Shown here: positions 55,572-64,000 of the stretch, one piece after another
Position numbering within the stretch: position 1 is the first letter of the stretch
Layout: every line of letters starts with the position of its first letter
NCBI RefSeq assembly: GCF_914767665.1
Contig: NC_059501.1
Span: 87,456,798 to 87,520,797 of the forward strand
From: Harmonia axyridis
Taxonomy: Eukaryota; Arthropoda; Insecta; Coleoptera; Coccinellidae
Length of the DNA: 64,000 nt
Direction: 5' to 3'
Notes under the pieces: model-generated
Told to the model about the DNA's origin: nothing
The model's input: the letters and a program-made list of their open reading frames with translations, nothing else
Database searches by the model: none
Made by a program: the position numbers and the translations under genes

Positions 55572-55983
55572 ATAGTTATTTATAATACAAGTGTAGAAGG
55601 CATTGATATTCTTCCACGAGTTCAAAATTCAAAAACGAGCCACGAAGTGGCGAGTTTTGGAATGAACGAGTGGTAGAATGAGCCTTCTGTACGAGTATTA
55701 TACATCATTTTCTCTAATTCATTGCATTTCCATTGAAATTAATGAAATATTTCCATAAATATATTTTAGTGATTTTTGCACTGAAAAATGTTGGTTGGCA
55801 GAACTGATTTCTGTAAGGCAAATTGATGAATTGACAGATAAAGCCGTGGCGGAAAGTTCGGAGTACCAACATAGAATAATAAAATATAACCATAAAAACT
55901 GTGCATTTCTGATATATTCTCGCACGGTTTTGTTCTACAAGATGTGGAAGAATGAACGGAATAACCACAGAATTAGAGAAAAA
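55572..55983 (+). repeat. 412-bp palindromic repeat, copy 3
   Basis: Third copy, with start atagttatttataatac, palindrome centre near 55645 and right-end gaattagagaaa. Very similar to copy 1 throughout, so both are recent. Confidence 0.85.
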
Positions 55984-56279
55984 AATATTCTGGGGTCATG
56001 TACATTTGAGAGCATCCAGAGCATCAATAAATCTATCTAATATTGTGATTCATTTATCCACACTCACTACAAAATTTTCTCTTGCAATACCGTTTCAATA
56101 TGAAATGATTAGATTCTTCTTGTAATCCAATAACTATAATGAAAGTAACGCTACTCCAATTCACAGGTTTCTTGAGCTGTCATCTTCAGAAACTAAGAGT
56201 TACTTAATTAACAGAAATCAGCGCTCAAAAATACGTAAAAACAAGCGCTTTACTCATTTTTTATAAAGGTGGGACCCCA

Positions 56280-56960
56280 TCTCAGGAAAAACCGTCCTGC
56301 AAATCGGACCTAAAGGTCAGCACACATGACGTATTCTCTAAAATACACGGTTAACTCTGCGCGAGACTCTGCGATATCTTCACCAACGCGTCTTGAATCC
56401 GTATTTTTTCAAGTTGAACCAAACGATCGCTCAAAAAATTGTAGTAGTGAAGGTACGTCGTGACGCGTACAACGACGCGTCCTTTCGCGACCTGTTGCTT
56501 CATCCCCACTCCACGACAATCGTCCAACTAATAGGCCCCCATTTATGTGATATCGAGCGATAAAATCCATAGAATTTTTATGTTTTATCGCAGCGCGCCG
56601 CGTCCATTAACGAGCTCAGGCCTATTACCGGGATCGATCTTCAACTTGTTAGCGGCCAATTATTGCTCTATTTACCCTTTATCATAATTGATAAGTCCGA
56701 GTCCGGCCGCGACAACGACCACTTCGATTGGTTGTAGCGCATTTTTTTTCATCGGCCGTTTCTGTTACGTTTCGACTTTCGGTTGCTGTTCTTGTTGTTG
56801 TTTCGACGAAGGGGACGCTTCGAAATGTACACATTGACGCCGTGGGCGATGATATAATCACGTGAGGAAGAATTATTGCGTCAATTATGGTAATTGGTTA
56901 GAGTATTGTTCGGTATGTCGGTCTAATTAATTTGATCACGTAATGAGGAGAAGGACTAGA
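56280..56960. promoter_or_regulatory. Candidate conserved region in upstream Dll intron
   Basis: A long low-homopolymer block. Features include tttttatgttttatcgcagcgcg, cgtccattaacgagc, gcggccaattattgc, cataattgataag, atggtaattgg, ctaattaatttgatcacg and acgtaatgagg. It is the densest cluster of homeodomain-type cores in the window. Enhancer function is inferred. Confidence 0.35.
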
Positions 56961-57250
56961 GGGATTTTGGGGGCTACAAATGACGAATGAATTCCCAAAT
57001 GGCCTGATGAATTTGATATTACCTCTATAAAGATGATCGATGAAAGCCCAAAGCTTAAACGGCACCATCTAAGTGATACATTGATGATGAGATTAGATTA
57101 GATAGGGAACAATTCCCACAGAGATCGTTTACCATATTGGAACGTCCATAGGAGTTTTGGCTACCACTTGTAAATTTGCGACCCTATGATCAATTGTGCC
57201 CCCATCAGAGCTGATCTCGCCTTTAGCCTCCGTAGTCTACAGCTCGCCAT

Positions 57251-57275
57251 TGGGAAGAGGCTGATTGGGAAAGAG
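57251..57275 (+). repeat. 25-bp inverted repeat, left arm
   Basis: A perfect 25-bp inverted copy of 57371-57395, coding W-E-E-A-D-W-E-R in either orientation. It brackets the inverted 95-bp catalytic segment of the Tc1 relic. Confidence 0.95.
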
Positions 57276-57370
57276 TTCTCTTCACAGATGAGTCTAGATT
57301 CTGCCTCTACCATTGTGATCGACGTTTCCTTGTATACAGACGTCCACATGAAAGATTTATGCTCAGTGCA

Positions 57371-57395
57371 CTCTTTCCCAATCAGCCTCTTCCCA
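57371..57395 (-). repeat. 25-bp inverted repeat, right arm
   Basis: Partner of 57251-57275. On the minus strand it is in the native position, directly after the AREHIH segment. Confidence 0.95.
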
Positions 57396-57835
57396 GTGGA
57401 TATGCTCTCTCGCAAAATCCAAACGCGCCCTTCGATGGGCTGGGGTAAGAGCTGGGACTCTTGCCGCGACACGAGGCTTAAATCATATTCTCTGAGGCGA
57501 TTTCTTATTGTCTGAGTGCTAATTTGCACCCCATGAGTTTGCTGAATCTGATTTTGAAGGAGGCGAGCGGTTGCAAACCGTTGTCTCAACGAAGAAACTC
57601 CGAAGTAACGTTCTTGAATGGCAGTTGTTACCCGTGGTCTACCCTGTCCTGGTCTTCGGACATTCATACCTGTATCCCTGAATCGCTGCAACATTCTGGA
57701 CACACTTGTATGGGAAACTCCAAACCTTTCTGCAATTCTTGTGTATGTCCACCCTTCTTCTCGCGAAACTACCACTTGGGCACATTCCTCTTGGATCAAA
57801 TTGCGTGTTTCGCATTGCATAGCGATCGAGTGTAG

Positions 57836-59105
57836 AAAATCAAATGAAAGAAAAACTATTGATCACTAGAATTGATCGAGAACAACTGATTTCAGAATGG
57901 AGCCAATACATTCAAAATCTGATAATCTCATCTTTTTTTATTCCTTCTGGGAAAAAACATCTGTATTGAAGAAAAACGTTGAAAGTGGATAACATATGCA
58001 TGCATAATTCTGATAAAAATAATTATCATTGAGAACACCTTCAGTTGCAGAATAAATTTGAGATTTCCATAATGTGCGTTAATTCTTTTGCGCAGTGTAT
58101 CTTCCATAATTTTGCACTCCAGTTTTGTACCAAAACACTATAATTCTTTGCCTAATGAGCATAGATTTCTGCATCCAACAGAATTGAGCAATTTAAGCGA
58201 AGAAATGCAGATGAGGTCACCTAATTCTTTGTTGCGAAATCCGCGTGTGTATGATCGATCTTCAGCCTGAGGCAGCGGCGGACTTTTACGGTTATTCGGG
58301 CAGGTAGCTGGAGACCAAAGAGGAAACGGACGTCGTCCGTTCTATGGTTGATGAAGAGCCTGCTGCAAGGCATTAACATAATGTCTTGTCATTTTGGCTT
58401 GTAGATCCTATCAATCGGACGTCGGGAAAATTTAACTGTTCGATATCCGATTCAGAAACGTGGGAGATTTAATAGCTGCTCGCAGTAGAATGAGTGTTAT
58501 ACACTGAATAGAAGGTGATGATCAATGTAATTTATTTATCGATGGAAAAAATCGGCGAAGTAGTAGTTTTTAATCATGATATTTATAATGAGGATTATGA
58601 ATTCGATCGACTGAACTATCGGAATATATTGATCATGAATTTGGTTGAAGAATAGGGAATTTAAAAGACTACAGGGTGACCCAATGTTTTCATCCAATGT
58701 GTCTAAGTAAGACTAACTTTGTATGATATTGTTAGAATATTACTTCATCCGAACAAATCACGAGAAAGACAATCAACATTATATCCTATCCTACACTTGT
58801 AGTATTACTTCATATCGTCACGGTGGCGCTGCGAGTCTGCTCGTGACGAGGCCATCGAGGGCTATCGAGCGAAAGAACAAGAATAGATCTTCAATGACCG
58901 AGAGCAAACGACAGGGACATAACCTTAAAGATTCAGTCCTTCTGCATTGAGCTTGCTTAGAGAGAGACTCACTAGAGAGTTTTATATTAAACGATTAAAA
59001 TCATCATCTGTGTATTAGTGAATACTCTGTATTTAAACCCCATAAATCCAACAGATATTCCATAACTAAAACAACATTTATATTCAAGCCAACAGGCCAA
59101 TTGTA
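57836..59105. other. Intronic DNA, nothing firm
   Basis: 58255-58450 and 58800-58900 are GC-richer (gaggcagcggcggac, tcacggtggcgctgcgag) and may be regulatory. ctacagggtgacccaatg at 58670 looks like a MITE end with no identified partner. Confidence 0.3.
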
Positions 59106-59158
59106 AAGTCTCCGGTCTACCATAGTAAAACACATTTTTTTGGCAAAATTCGATTTTA

Positions 59159-59509
59159 TTATTCAATATAGTTGCCTTCGACGGCGATACAGCGATTATA
59201 GCGATCTTGCAACTTTTCGATACCATTTTTGTAGTACGATTTGTTTTTCGCTTCAAAATAGGCCTTAGCTTCGGCGATTACTTCTTCATTGGCGCTAAAT
59301 TCCTTTCCAGCGAGCATTCTTTTGAGGTCTGAGAACAGGAAAAAGTCGCTGGGGGCTAGATCTGGCGAATACGGTGGATGCAGAAGCAGTTCGAAGCCAA
59401 ATTCATGTAATATTGCCATTGTTTTCTGACACAGCGCATTGTCTTGATGAAACAGCACCTTTTTTTTCCAAATGGGTTTTTTAACGATTTCATCCTTTAA
59501 ACGATCCAA
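59159..59509 (-). pseudogene. mariner transposase C-terminal part
   Basis: About 116 codons read KKKVLFHQDNALCQKTMAIL then HPPYSPDLAPSDFFLFSDLK and NEEVIAEAKAYFEAKNKSYY, ending EGNYIE. The second (HQDNA) and third (YSPDLAPSD) catalytic Asp are both present, though the usual CHK after the second is CQK. The first catalytic Asp region is missing, so it is nonfunctional. Confidence 0.88.
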
Positions 59510-59622
59510 TAACGCTATATAATAATCGCTGTTGATGATCTGACCCTTTTGGAGGTAATTAATGAATATTATACCTTGGGCATCCTAGAATACTGAAGCT
59601 ATAACCTTGTGTTTTTATTTTG

Positions 59623-59826
59623 TTAAATTTTTCTGATTTTTTCGTTGACAGCTTCTTTTGGGCGTCCACTGCGTTCGCCGTCTTCGGTTCTCATTTCACC
59701 ATGTTTAAACTTAGCATACCAATCAATGATGGTTGATTTTCCTGGTGCAGACCCCGGAAACTCTTCATCAAGCCAAGATTTTGCTTCAACTGCATTTTTT
59801 CCCTTCAAAAAGCAATATTTTATCAT
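59623..59826 (-). pseudogene. mariner transposase N-terminal part
   Basis: About 67 codons read KYCFLKGKNAVEAKSWLDEE then KSTIIDWYAKFKHGEMRTED and GERSGRPKEAV, the helix-turn-helix domain with its GRPK hook. A stop and a deletion separate it from the C-terminal part at 59159. A frameshift just upstream (poly-A run, 59827-59850) disconnects the usual start. Confidence 0.85.
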
Positions 59827-59998
59827 CTCCCAAATTTCTTTTTTTTTTCATCTTATTTCAAATAACAAAAGTAGCTACACTTACAACGCAATATCTCACA
59901 AACTAATTGGCGGACTGCTGTCAAATTTTGACACGTAGTCAACGTACTAACTAAAAATTTAATACTAGCACCGCCATCTGTTCCTCAACCGGGGACTA

Positions 59999-61300
59999 AT
60001 AAGTCAGGGAAATATTACAATTTAATCATTACTATTTTATTATACAACAATTACTATTCTATTGAGTAATTGAAGTGATAAAACATGATTTTATGTATCA
60101 CATTAAAAAAGACTATCGCTGTCCACAAACAATAGTTGCTACGAATCCACCGCAAAGATATAAACGTTAAAAATAATGGTGAGATCACCTGGACAGGACA
60201 ATCCTGACGCAAACCCTTCGACCGATGCCACCAGGTGCTGGTGGACCCGCTGTAAGATACACCAAAATCGTCAAGAGACGGTATCGGTGTCAATTTTTTT
60301 TTTCGTGAAATACGAAACGCGATAGCGATACATCGGTAGGATTTAGACAGGACTGACAGTCGGAAATGATACAGAAACTAGTTTTATCCGAGTGCGTTCG
60401 ACCGTTTTGAAATTTGGAGATAGGGAATCGCTCACGTGATGTACACGACCCGGATTCAGATTTTTTTTCGTTTAATTTATTTCGTTACTAATGTCACAAT
60501 CACTGATTGGTAGTAGAATTAGAATTTGAAGTCAGCTCTGGTGTTCCTCAAGGGTCTCATTTGGGTCCCTTTGCTTTTTAATATTTTGATAAATGACTAC
60601 AAAACTGTTCTAAAACACAAGTTCTCATCATTTGTAGCTATTCGTAAATATTTTCTCATGTAAGTAGTATGATGGATTCTCTAAGTTTCATTATATTGAT
60701 GGAAAAAAAAACATTTCATCAATGAAATCAATTTGATGATTGTCATTTTTCAATACAATGAAAAATTTTTAGTTAGTGTACAACGTGAGAAAAATATGTT
60801 CAAATTTATTGGGATATAATTTTTTTAATCACCTCGCTAAAGTCGACCACGTATAACTATCAATGTCATCGAACAAACTTTCAAATGACAGTAGAATTGC
60901 GTAGATATCTTACGCACGACTTGATTCGTTCTCAATGCTTCAACAACATTATAACTTGTAAGTCATTTAACAATCAATCGACAGCTCAAAAGAAACCACC
61001 AGAAATCGATAATATCGAATTAGGGGGTAAGCAACAAAGAATACCTCTTGATTTTTACAGTGTTGGCTAACCTCAAACCTGTTCAATTGCTTTTATTTTG
61101 CCACTTCAACGAAGACATAAGGGTTGAGATTAATAGAAGAAAGGGAGAATCAATAAAACATGCACACGTGCGAAACTTAGTCACGTGAGTTGTTCAAAGG
61201 TTCTTGGCGCGTAGTAGTACTCAGAGGTGTATTGGGTACAGCGCCTAACATGAAAAAAATACCAAAGAAATACAATAGATATTGTAGCCCAATCTGAGTT
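59999..61300. other. Intronic DNA with small relics
   Basis: Holds the RT fragment at 60525 and an ATTG-rich repeat fragment at 60680-60770 (tttcattatattgatgg, ttcatcaatgaaatcaat, tacaatgaaaaa). Otherwise nothing supported. Confidence 0.4.
60525..60640 (+). pseudogene. Non-LTR reverse-transcriptase fragment
   Basis: The plus strand reads SSGVPQGSHLGP and, after a one-base change of frame, LLFNILINDYKT. This is the RT segment GVPQGSxLGPLLF-INDL of jockey/CR1-like elements. Fewer than 40 residues remain. Confidence 0.65.
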
Positions 61301-61320
61301 ATCTATACAATCATTCTAGT

Positions 61321-61506
61321 TTGAGTTGTCAGCAAAAGTTAGTTTATGGTATGAAAATAAAAGAATTACCAACCAAATTGAACGAAAAAGTTTTGCTAGT
61401 GTATTTTCAAGAAAAAGAGGAAATGAAGAATTCAACCTTGTGGAGCGTAAAGTCAATGTTAAGAACTGAATTGTGGTTAAATATAAATATTGACATTGAG
61501 AAGTAA
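61321..61506 (+). pseudogene. Possible tyrosine-recombinase (Crypton-like) N-terminal fragment
   Basis: The frame reads LPTKLNEKVLLVYFQEKEEM, then STLWSVKSMLRTELWLNINI, then DIEK-stop-TNLVAFSKR. The pattern (ENVLLxYF...SSTLWSxYSMLRxxL...N.DI.KF.KL.AFLK) is one recalled from numerous insect genomic proteins related to tyrosine recombinases with a SAM-like core-binding domain. The catalytic Arg/His/Tyr half was not found. The family call is from memory and tentative. Confidence 0.4.
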
Positions 61507-61509
61507 ACA

Positions 61510-62245
61510 AATTTAGTGGCATTTTCAAAACGCTAGTTTTATTCACGTGTTAAAATTGTATGAATTTATGAATCTTCATAATATATACTTCATCAAGTTA
61601 AACGACAATAAAAATATAGTTCAAGTATAAATAGTTTTCATCACCAGTTGTGAAATATTTTGAGTTCAAAACGTATATTGAAATAATTACGATTTCAACA
61701 AGTCTTATTCGTATTCTTCAGGTTCCCAAAGCCGTTCTCTATGAAATCAACATGTAGATTCGTAATCGATCATAACGAATTCATAGCAAGAAAGTCCAGA
61801 GAGAAATTTCACGTCACAGACATAAACAAGAAGGTTATTTATGCATGAAATCAGTCATTCGACGTATCCAAACAGTCATTCATCAATATTGAAACCGATA
61901 GGGCATTTATGTCAGTTTAATTAATATATAATTGTTGTCGGCGATACCCTTGTACGACTTGTATCTGTTGGGAACGATATCCAGCAAGAAATTGAGAAAA
62001 GTCGAAGGTAGTTAGTTCTGGAGAATACGGTAATTGAGAATATACACTTTCAATTGATTTTTGGAGGGAATATTAATAAATTATTAGGTGTACAACTGTG
62101 CTTCTGTCGTTTTGCAATAGATGGCTGTAGCGGTGAGTGGTAGTCGAAATAAATAGATCGTAGATGACATACAATTAGCTTTGGTATTTGTAAACATAAC
62201 GCCATCGAAATATTAGTCGATTTGTGTCTGCATCATAAAGTTATT
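61510..62245. other. Intronic DNA, nothing recognised
   Basis: AT-rich. No coding or repeat feature supported. Confidence 0.4.
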
Positions 62246-62249
62246 ATTG

Positions 62250-62930
62250 ATTAAACATGTCAGCTTACGAGCCAAATTCTCGGAGGCTTTAATTGAGAAA
62301 TCTGCAATTGAGGCTCATCTGATGCTCTCAAATACCTAAAGTGAGGCCGCTATTAGTAAAAGAACGAGCCGAGAGTGGTTTTAACGCTTCAAGAACGGTG
62401 ATTTTGACGTCGAAAACCGGCATGGCGGTAGAGGAGAGAAGGTTTTCGAAGATGCAGAATTGGAGGCATTACTTGATCAAGACTCGTGTCAATCGCAACA
62501 AGAATTGGCAGGATCATTGGAAGTGGCGCAACAAGCCATTCCAAGACGCCTAAAAGTCATGGAAATGATTCTGAAACAAGAAAATTGGGTGCCGTACGAA
62601 TTGAAGCCGAGAGATGTTGAACGGCGCTTGTTTGCTTGTGAATAGCTGATTGCAAGGCAAAAACGGAAGGGATTTCTACTGGAGACGAAAAATGAGTTCA
62701 TTACGACAATTCCAAGCGGAGAAAATCATGAGGATATCCTGGCCATGCTTCCAAGTCACGGTTCTAATATCTTGCTCAGTATTTGGTGGGACCAGCTCAG
62801 CGTAATGTAATATGAGTTGTTAAAACCGATTGAAGCAATCACAGGCGATAATGCGTTTGAGCCGAGCATTGAAAGACGAACGGTTGCAATACAACGAGAG
62901 ACAATAATATAATTATGAGATTTTTATACA
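62250..62930 (+). pseudogene. mariner transposase relic (second mariner type)
   Basis: The plus strand, with frame changes, reads RFKNGDFDVENRHGG, then FEDAELEALLDQDSCQSQQE, LAGSLEVAQQAIPRRLKVME and ENWVPYELKPRDVERRLFAC. This is the helix-turn-helix and linker of a mariner transposase. The first catalytic motif (GDEKWI in relatives) is destroyed, but ILLSIWWDQLS, YELLKP and EAITGD still follow (62770-62850). The second and third Asp motifs are absent. An old inactive copy of a different lineage from 59107. Confidence 0.8.
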
Positions 62931-63825
62931 AAAAAGAGTCGATCGATGCAAAGATCGAAGCAGAGTAACTGCTCGATGAAAATTTCAAAATTGAAGGAGC
63001 GAAAGAAGATGTTTACGATCACGATGATCAAGCAGGCGTTTTAACGTAGACCTCCGTGGGACGGACATCAAGAACCATCATGCAAGTATATTTAATTTCG
63101 ACTAGTCTAAAATCTTGATCGTCGAAGCAGCCGAAGCGTGGAATCGTCCTTGACCGAATGGAAATGAAAACTGCTCTCAGTCAGCAGGTCCGTCCGTAGT
63201 AAATACCAAATATTAAAATCCAATCAAAAAGACGTCCTTTCGCAATCTTTTATATTTTTCCGCTTGTAAGCGCGGCACACTGCGATGACTAAGACCTTGC
63301 TTGCATAATATTCTCTCGGTCTTCTCCTCGATAAATTGCATGCATTTTTTCATATCTCTTGATCTCTCTAATGACCTTCGGGAGTCTTACAACCGGAGTT
63401 TGTTTGAATAAGTGGGTACCCACGGTGTGTACACCTCTGACTAAAGACTTTGCACACGCTATTGACTGTGATAGTTGTCGGAAGACGAGTGCATATTTTT
63501 TTTTCACTAGGATGTTGTTCGCCGTCATCAGGTGACTTTCAGGGATTCCCGACTCTATTTGCGACGCAGTTTGGAACGAGAACGATGGCTACTTGTTTTC
63601 TTTTTTCACAGATTTTTCAATTTTTTTCAATTTTATGATAATAGATATCTTGAGCCTTGGTTCGAAGATTTCAGAACTCCTTAAACTATAAGGGGCTAGA
63701 CGGATTCAGTTTGATGGTATTAAATGCAATATTAAGACTTCACTCAATAAGTTACGGGCCCAACCAGTTGAAAAACTTTTTCTTGAAAATTCACATCTAA
63801 CTGTTCAAAAACTTTTCAGTAGAGA
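62931..63825. promoter_or_regulatory. Intronic DNA with GC-richer block 63050-63540
   Basis: Balanced composition (gtcctttcgcaatc, ggcacactgcgatgac, ggtacccacggtgtgtacacc) and no coding features. It may include regulatory DNA. From 63640 on it is AT-rich. Confidence 0.25.
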
Positions 63826-64000
63826 TATTCGTCTTTGCTTTCCAATGAAGCTTCAACCTCGACAATCACTTCTTCATCAGAGACAAATTTCTTTCTCTAG
63901 ATTAATCTTTTGAAGTCTGCAAGAATCCAGTGGGGCCAGATCTGGAGCAATTGAAAGAGCAATTGGTCCAATTACGTTGTTTAATATTTACTAGTGATGG
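63826..64000 (-). pseudogene. mariner transposase relic at window edge
   Basis: The minus strand reads PDLAPLDS, then a damaged ADLKR segment, and after frameshifts FVSDEEVIVEVEASLESKDE. This is the region around and after the third catalytic Asp of a DD34D mariner, like 15120-15238. It continues beyond the window. Confidence 0.65.

Larger units (their letters stand above)
57150..57835 (-). pseudogene. Tc1-like transposase relic with internal inversion
   Basis: From 57820 leftward the minus strand reads ECAQVVVSREEGWTYTRIAE and RFGVSHTSVSRMLQRF, then a GRPR hook, then the second helix-turn-helix region (QTHGVQISTQTIRNRLREY): the bipartite DNA-binding domain of Tc1-type transposases. After a frameshift it gives RLDFAREHIHWEEADWER (57371-57425). 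Here the strand switches: the continuation VLFTDESRFCLYHCDRRF with the first catalytic Asp is on the plus strand at 57276-57370. Minus-strand sequence resumes beyond 57250 with a weak GEISSDGGT match. The second and third catalytic motifs are absent. Dead. Confidence 0.8.
59107..59998 (-). mobile_element. Internally deleted DD34D mariner
   Basis: Ends AGTCTCCGGT (59107 side) and, inverted, AGTCCCCGGT (59997 side) act as terminal repeats, 9 of 10 matching. At about 890 bp it is shorter than the roughly 1.3 kb of intact mariners. The minus strand carries an N-terminal part and a C-terminal part of the transposase, with the middle lost. Confidence 0.75.

Overview
The window looks like nuclear DNA of an insect, most likely a beetle (the order is inference). 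It is AT-rich and gene-poor. Intron-containing coding sequence is embedded in many DNA transposons and non-LTR relics typical of insect genomes. No bacterial operons, CRISPR arrays, rRNA or convincing tRNA genes were seen.

The one host gene recognised is Distal-less (Dll), on the minus strand. Three 3' exons are visible: the end of the homeodomain (35205-35379), a Gly/Ser/Pro/His-rich C-terminal exon (30702-31005), and a 19-nt terminal exon (24661-24679) that supplies the last residues VWPAV and the stop. Splice phases agree across all three (0, 1, 2). The exons carrying the N-terminus and homeodomain residues 1-44 were not found between 35380 and 64000. The right 28.6 kb is therefore probably one long Dll intron, and the left 23.7 kb lies 3' of the gene. 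GC-richer blocks containing ATTA-type motifs, scattered through the introns and flanks, are candidate cis-regulatory DNA.

Most remaining recognisable sequence is mobile. (1) A Tc1/mariner-like family has seven copies (2333, 4327, 10355, 18193, 27865, 39801 and 44187) plus a solo end (43674). Most share one internal deletion that removes the region between the N-terminal helix-turn-helix and the DDxD catalytic domain. (2) A second, older Tc1/mariner family is present as fragments (5425, 17700, 21700, and helix-turn-helix relics at 19190 and 50210). (3) A nearly pristine RTE-like non-LTR retrotransposon (6744-9836) has an intact 943-residue ORF and an 11-bp target-site duplication. (4) Two nonautonomous hAT elements (20575, 51649) and a fragment (9930) are rich in CAAGT subterminal repeats. 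(5) A roughly 412-bp palindromic repeat occurs three times (15243, 52178, 55572), once nested inside a hAT. (6) mariner relics lie at 15120, 59107, 62250 and 63830. There is also a Tc1 relic with an internal inversion (57150), jockey-like RT fragments, a Gypsy integrase fragment, an RNase H relic, a possible tyrosine-recombinase fragment and several fold-back MITEs.

Tandem arrays occur at 25170-25990 (about 30 bp period), 29640-30700 (abutting the Dll 5' splice site), 36490-36790 and 38520-39240 (about 65 bp period). The most notable points are the Dll micro-exon, the array that resembles repeated copies of a Dll exon end and splice donor, the amplified catalytic-domain-only transposons, and the palindromic repeat with symmetric tandem G-A positions.
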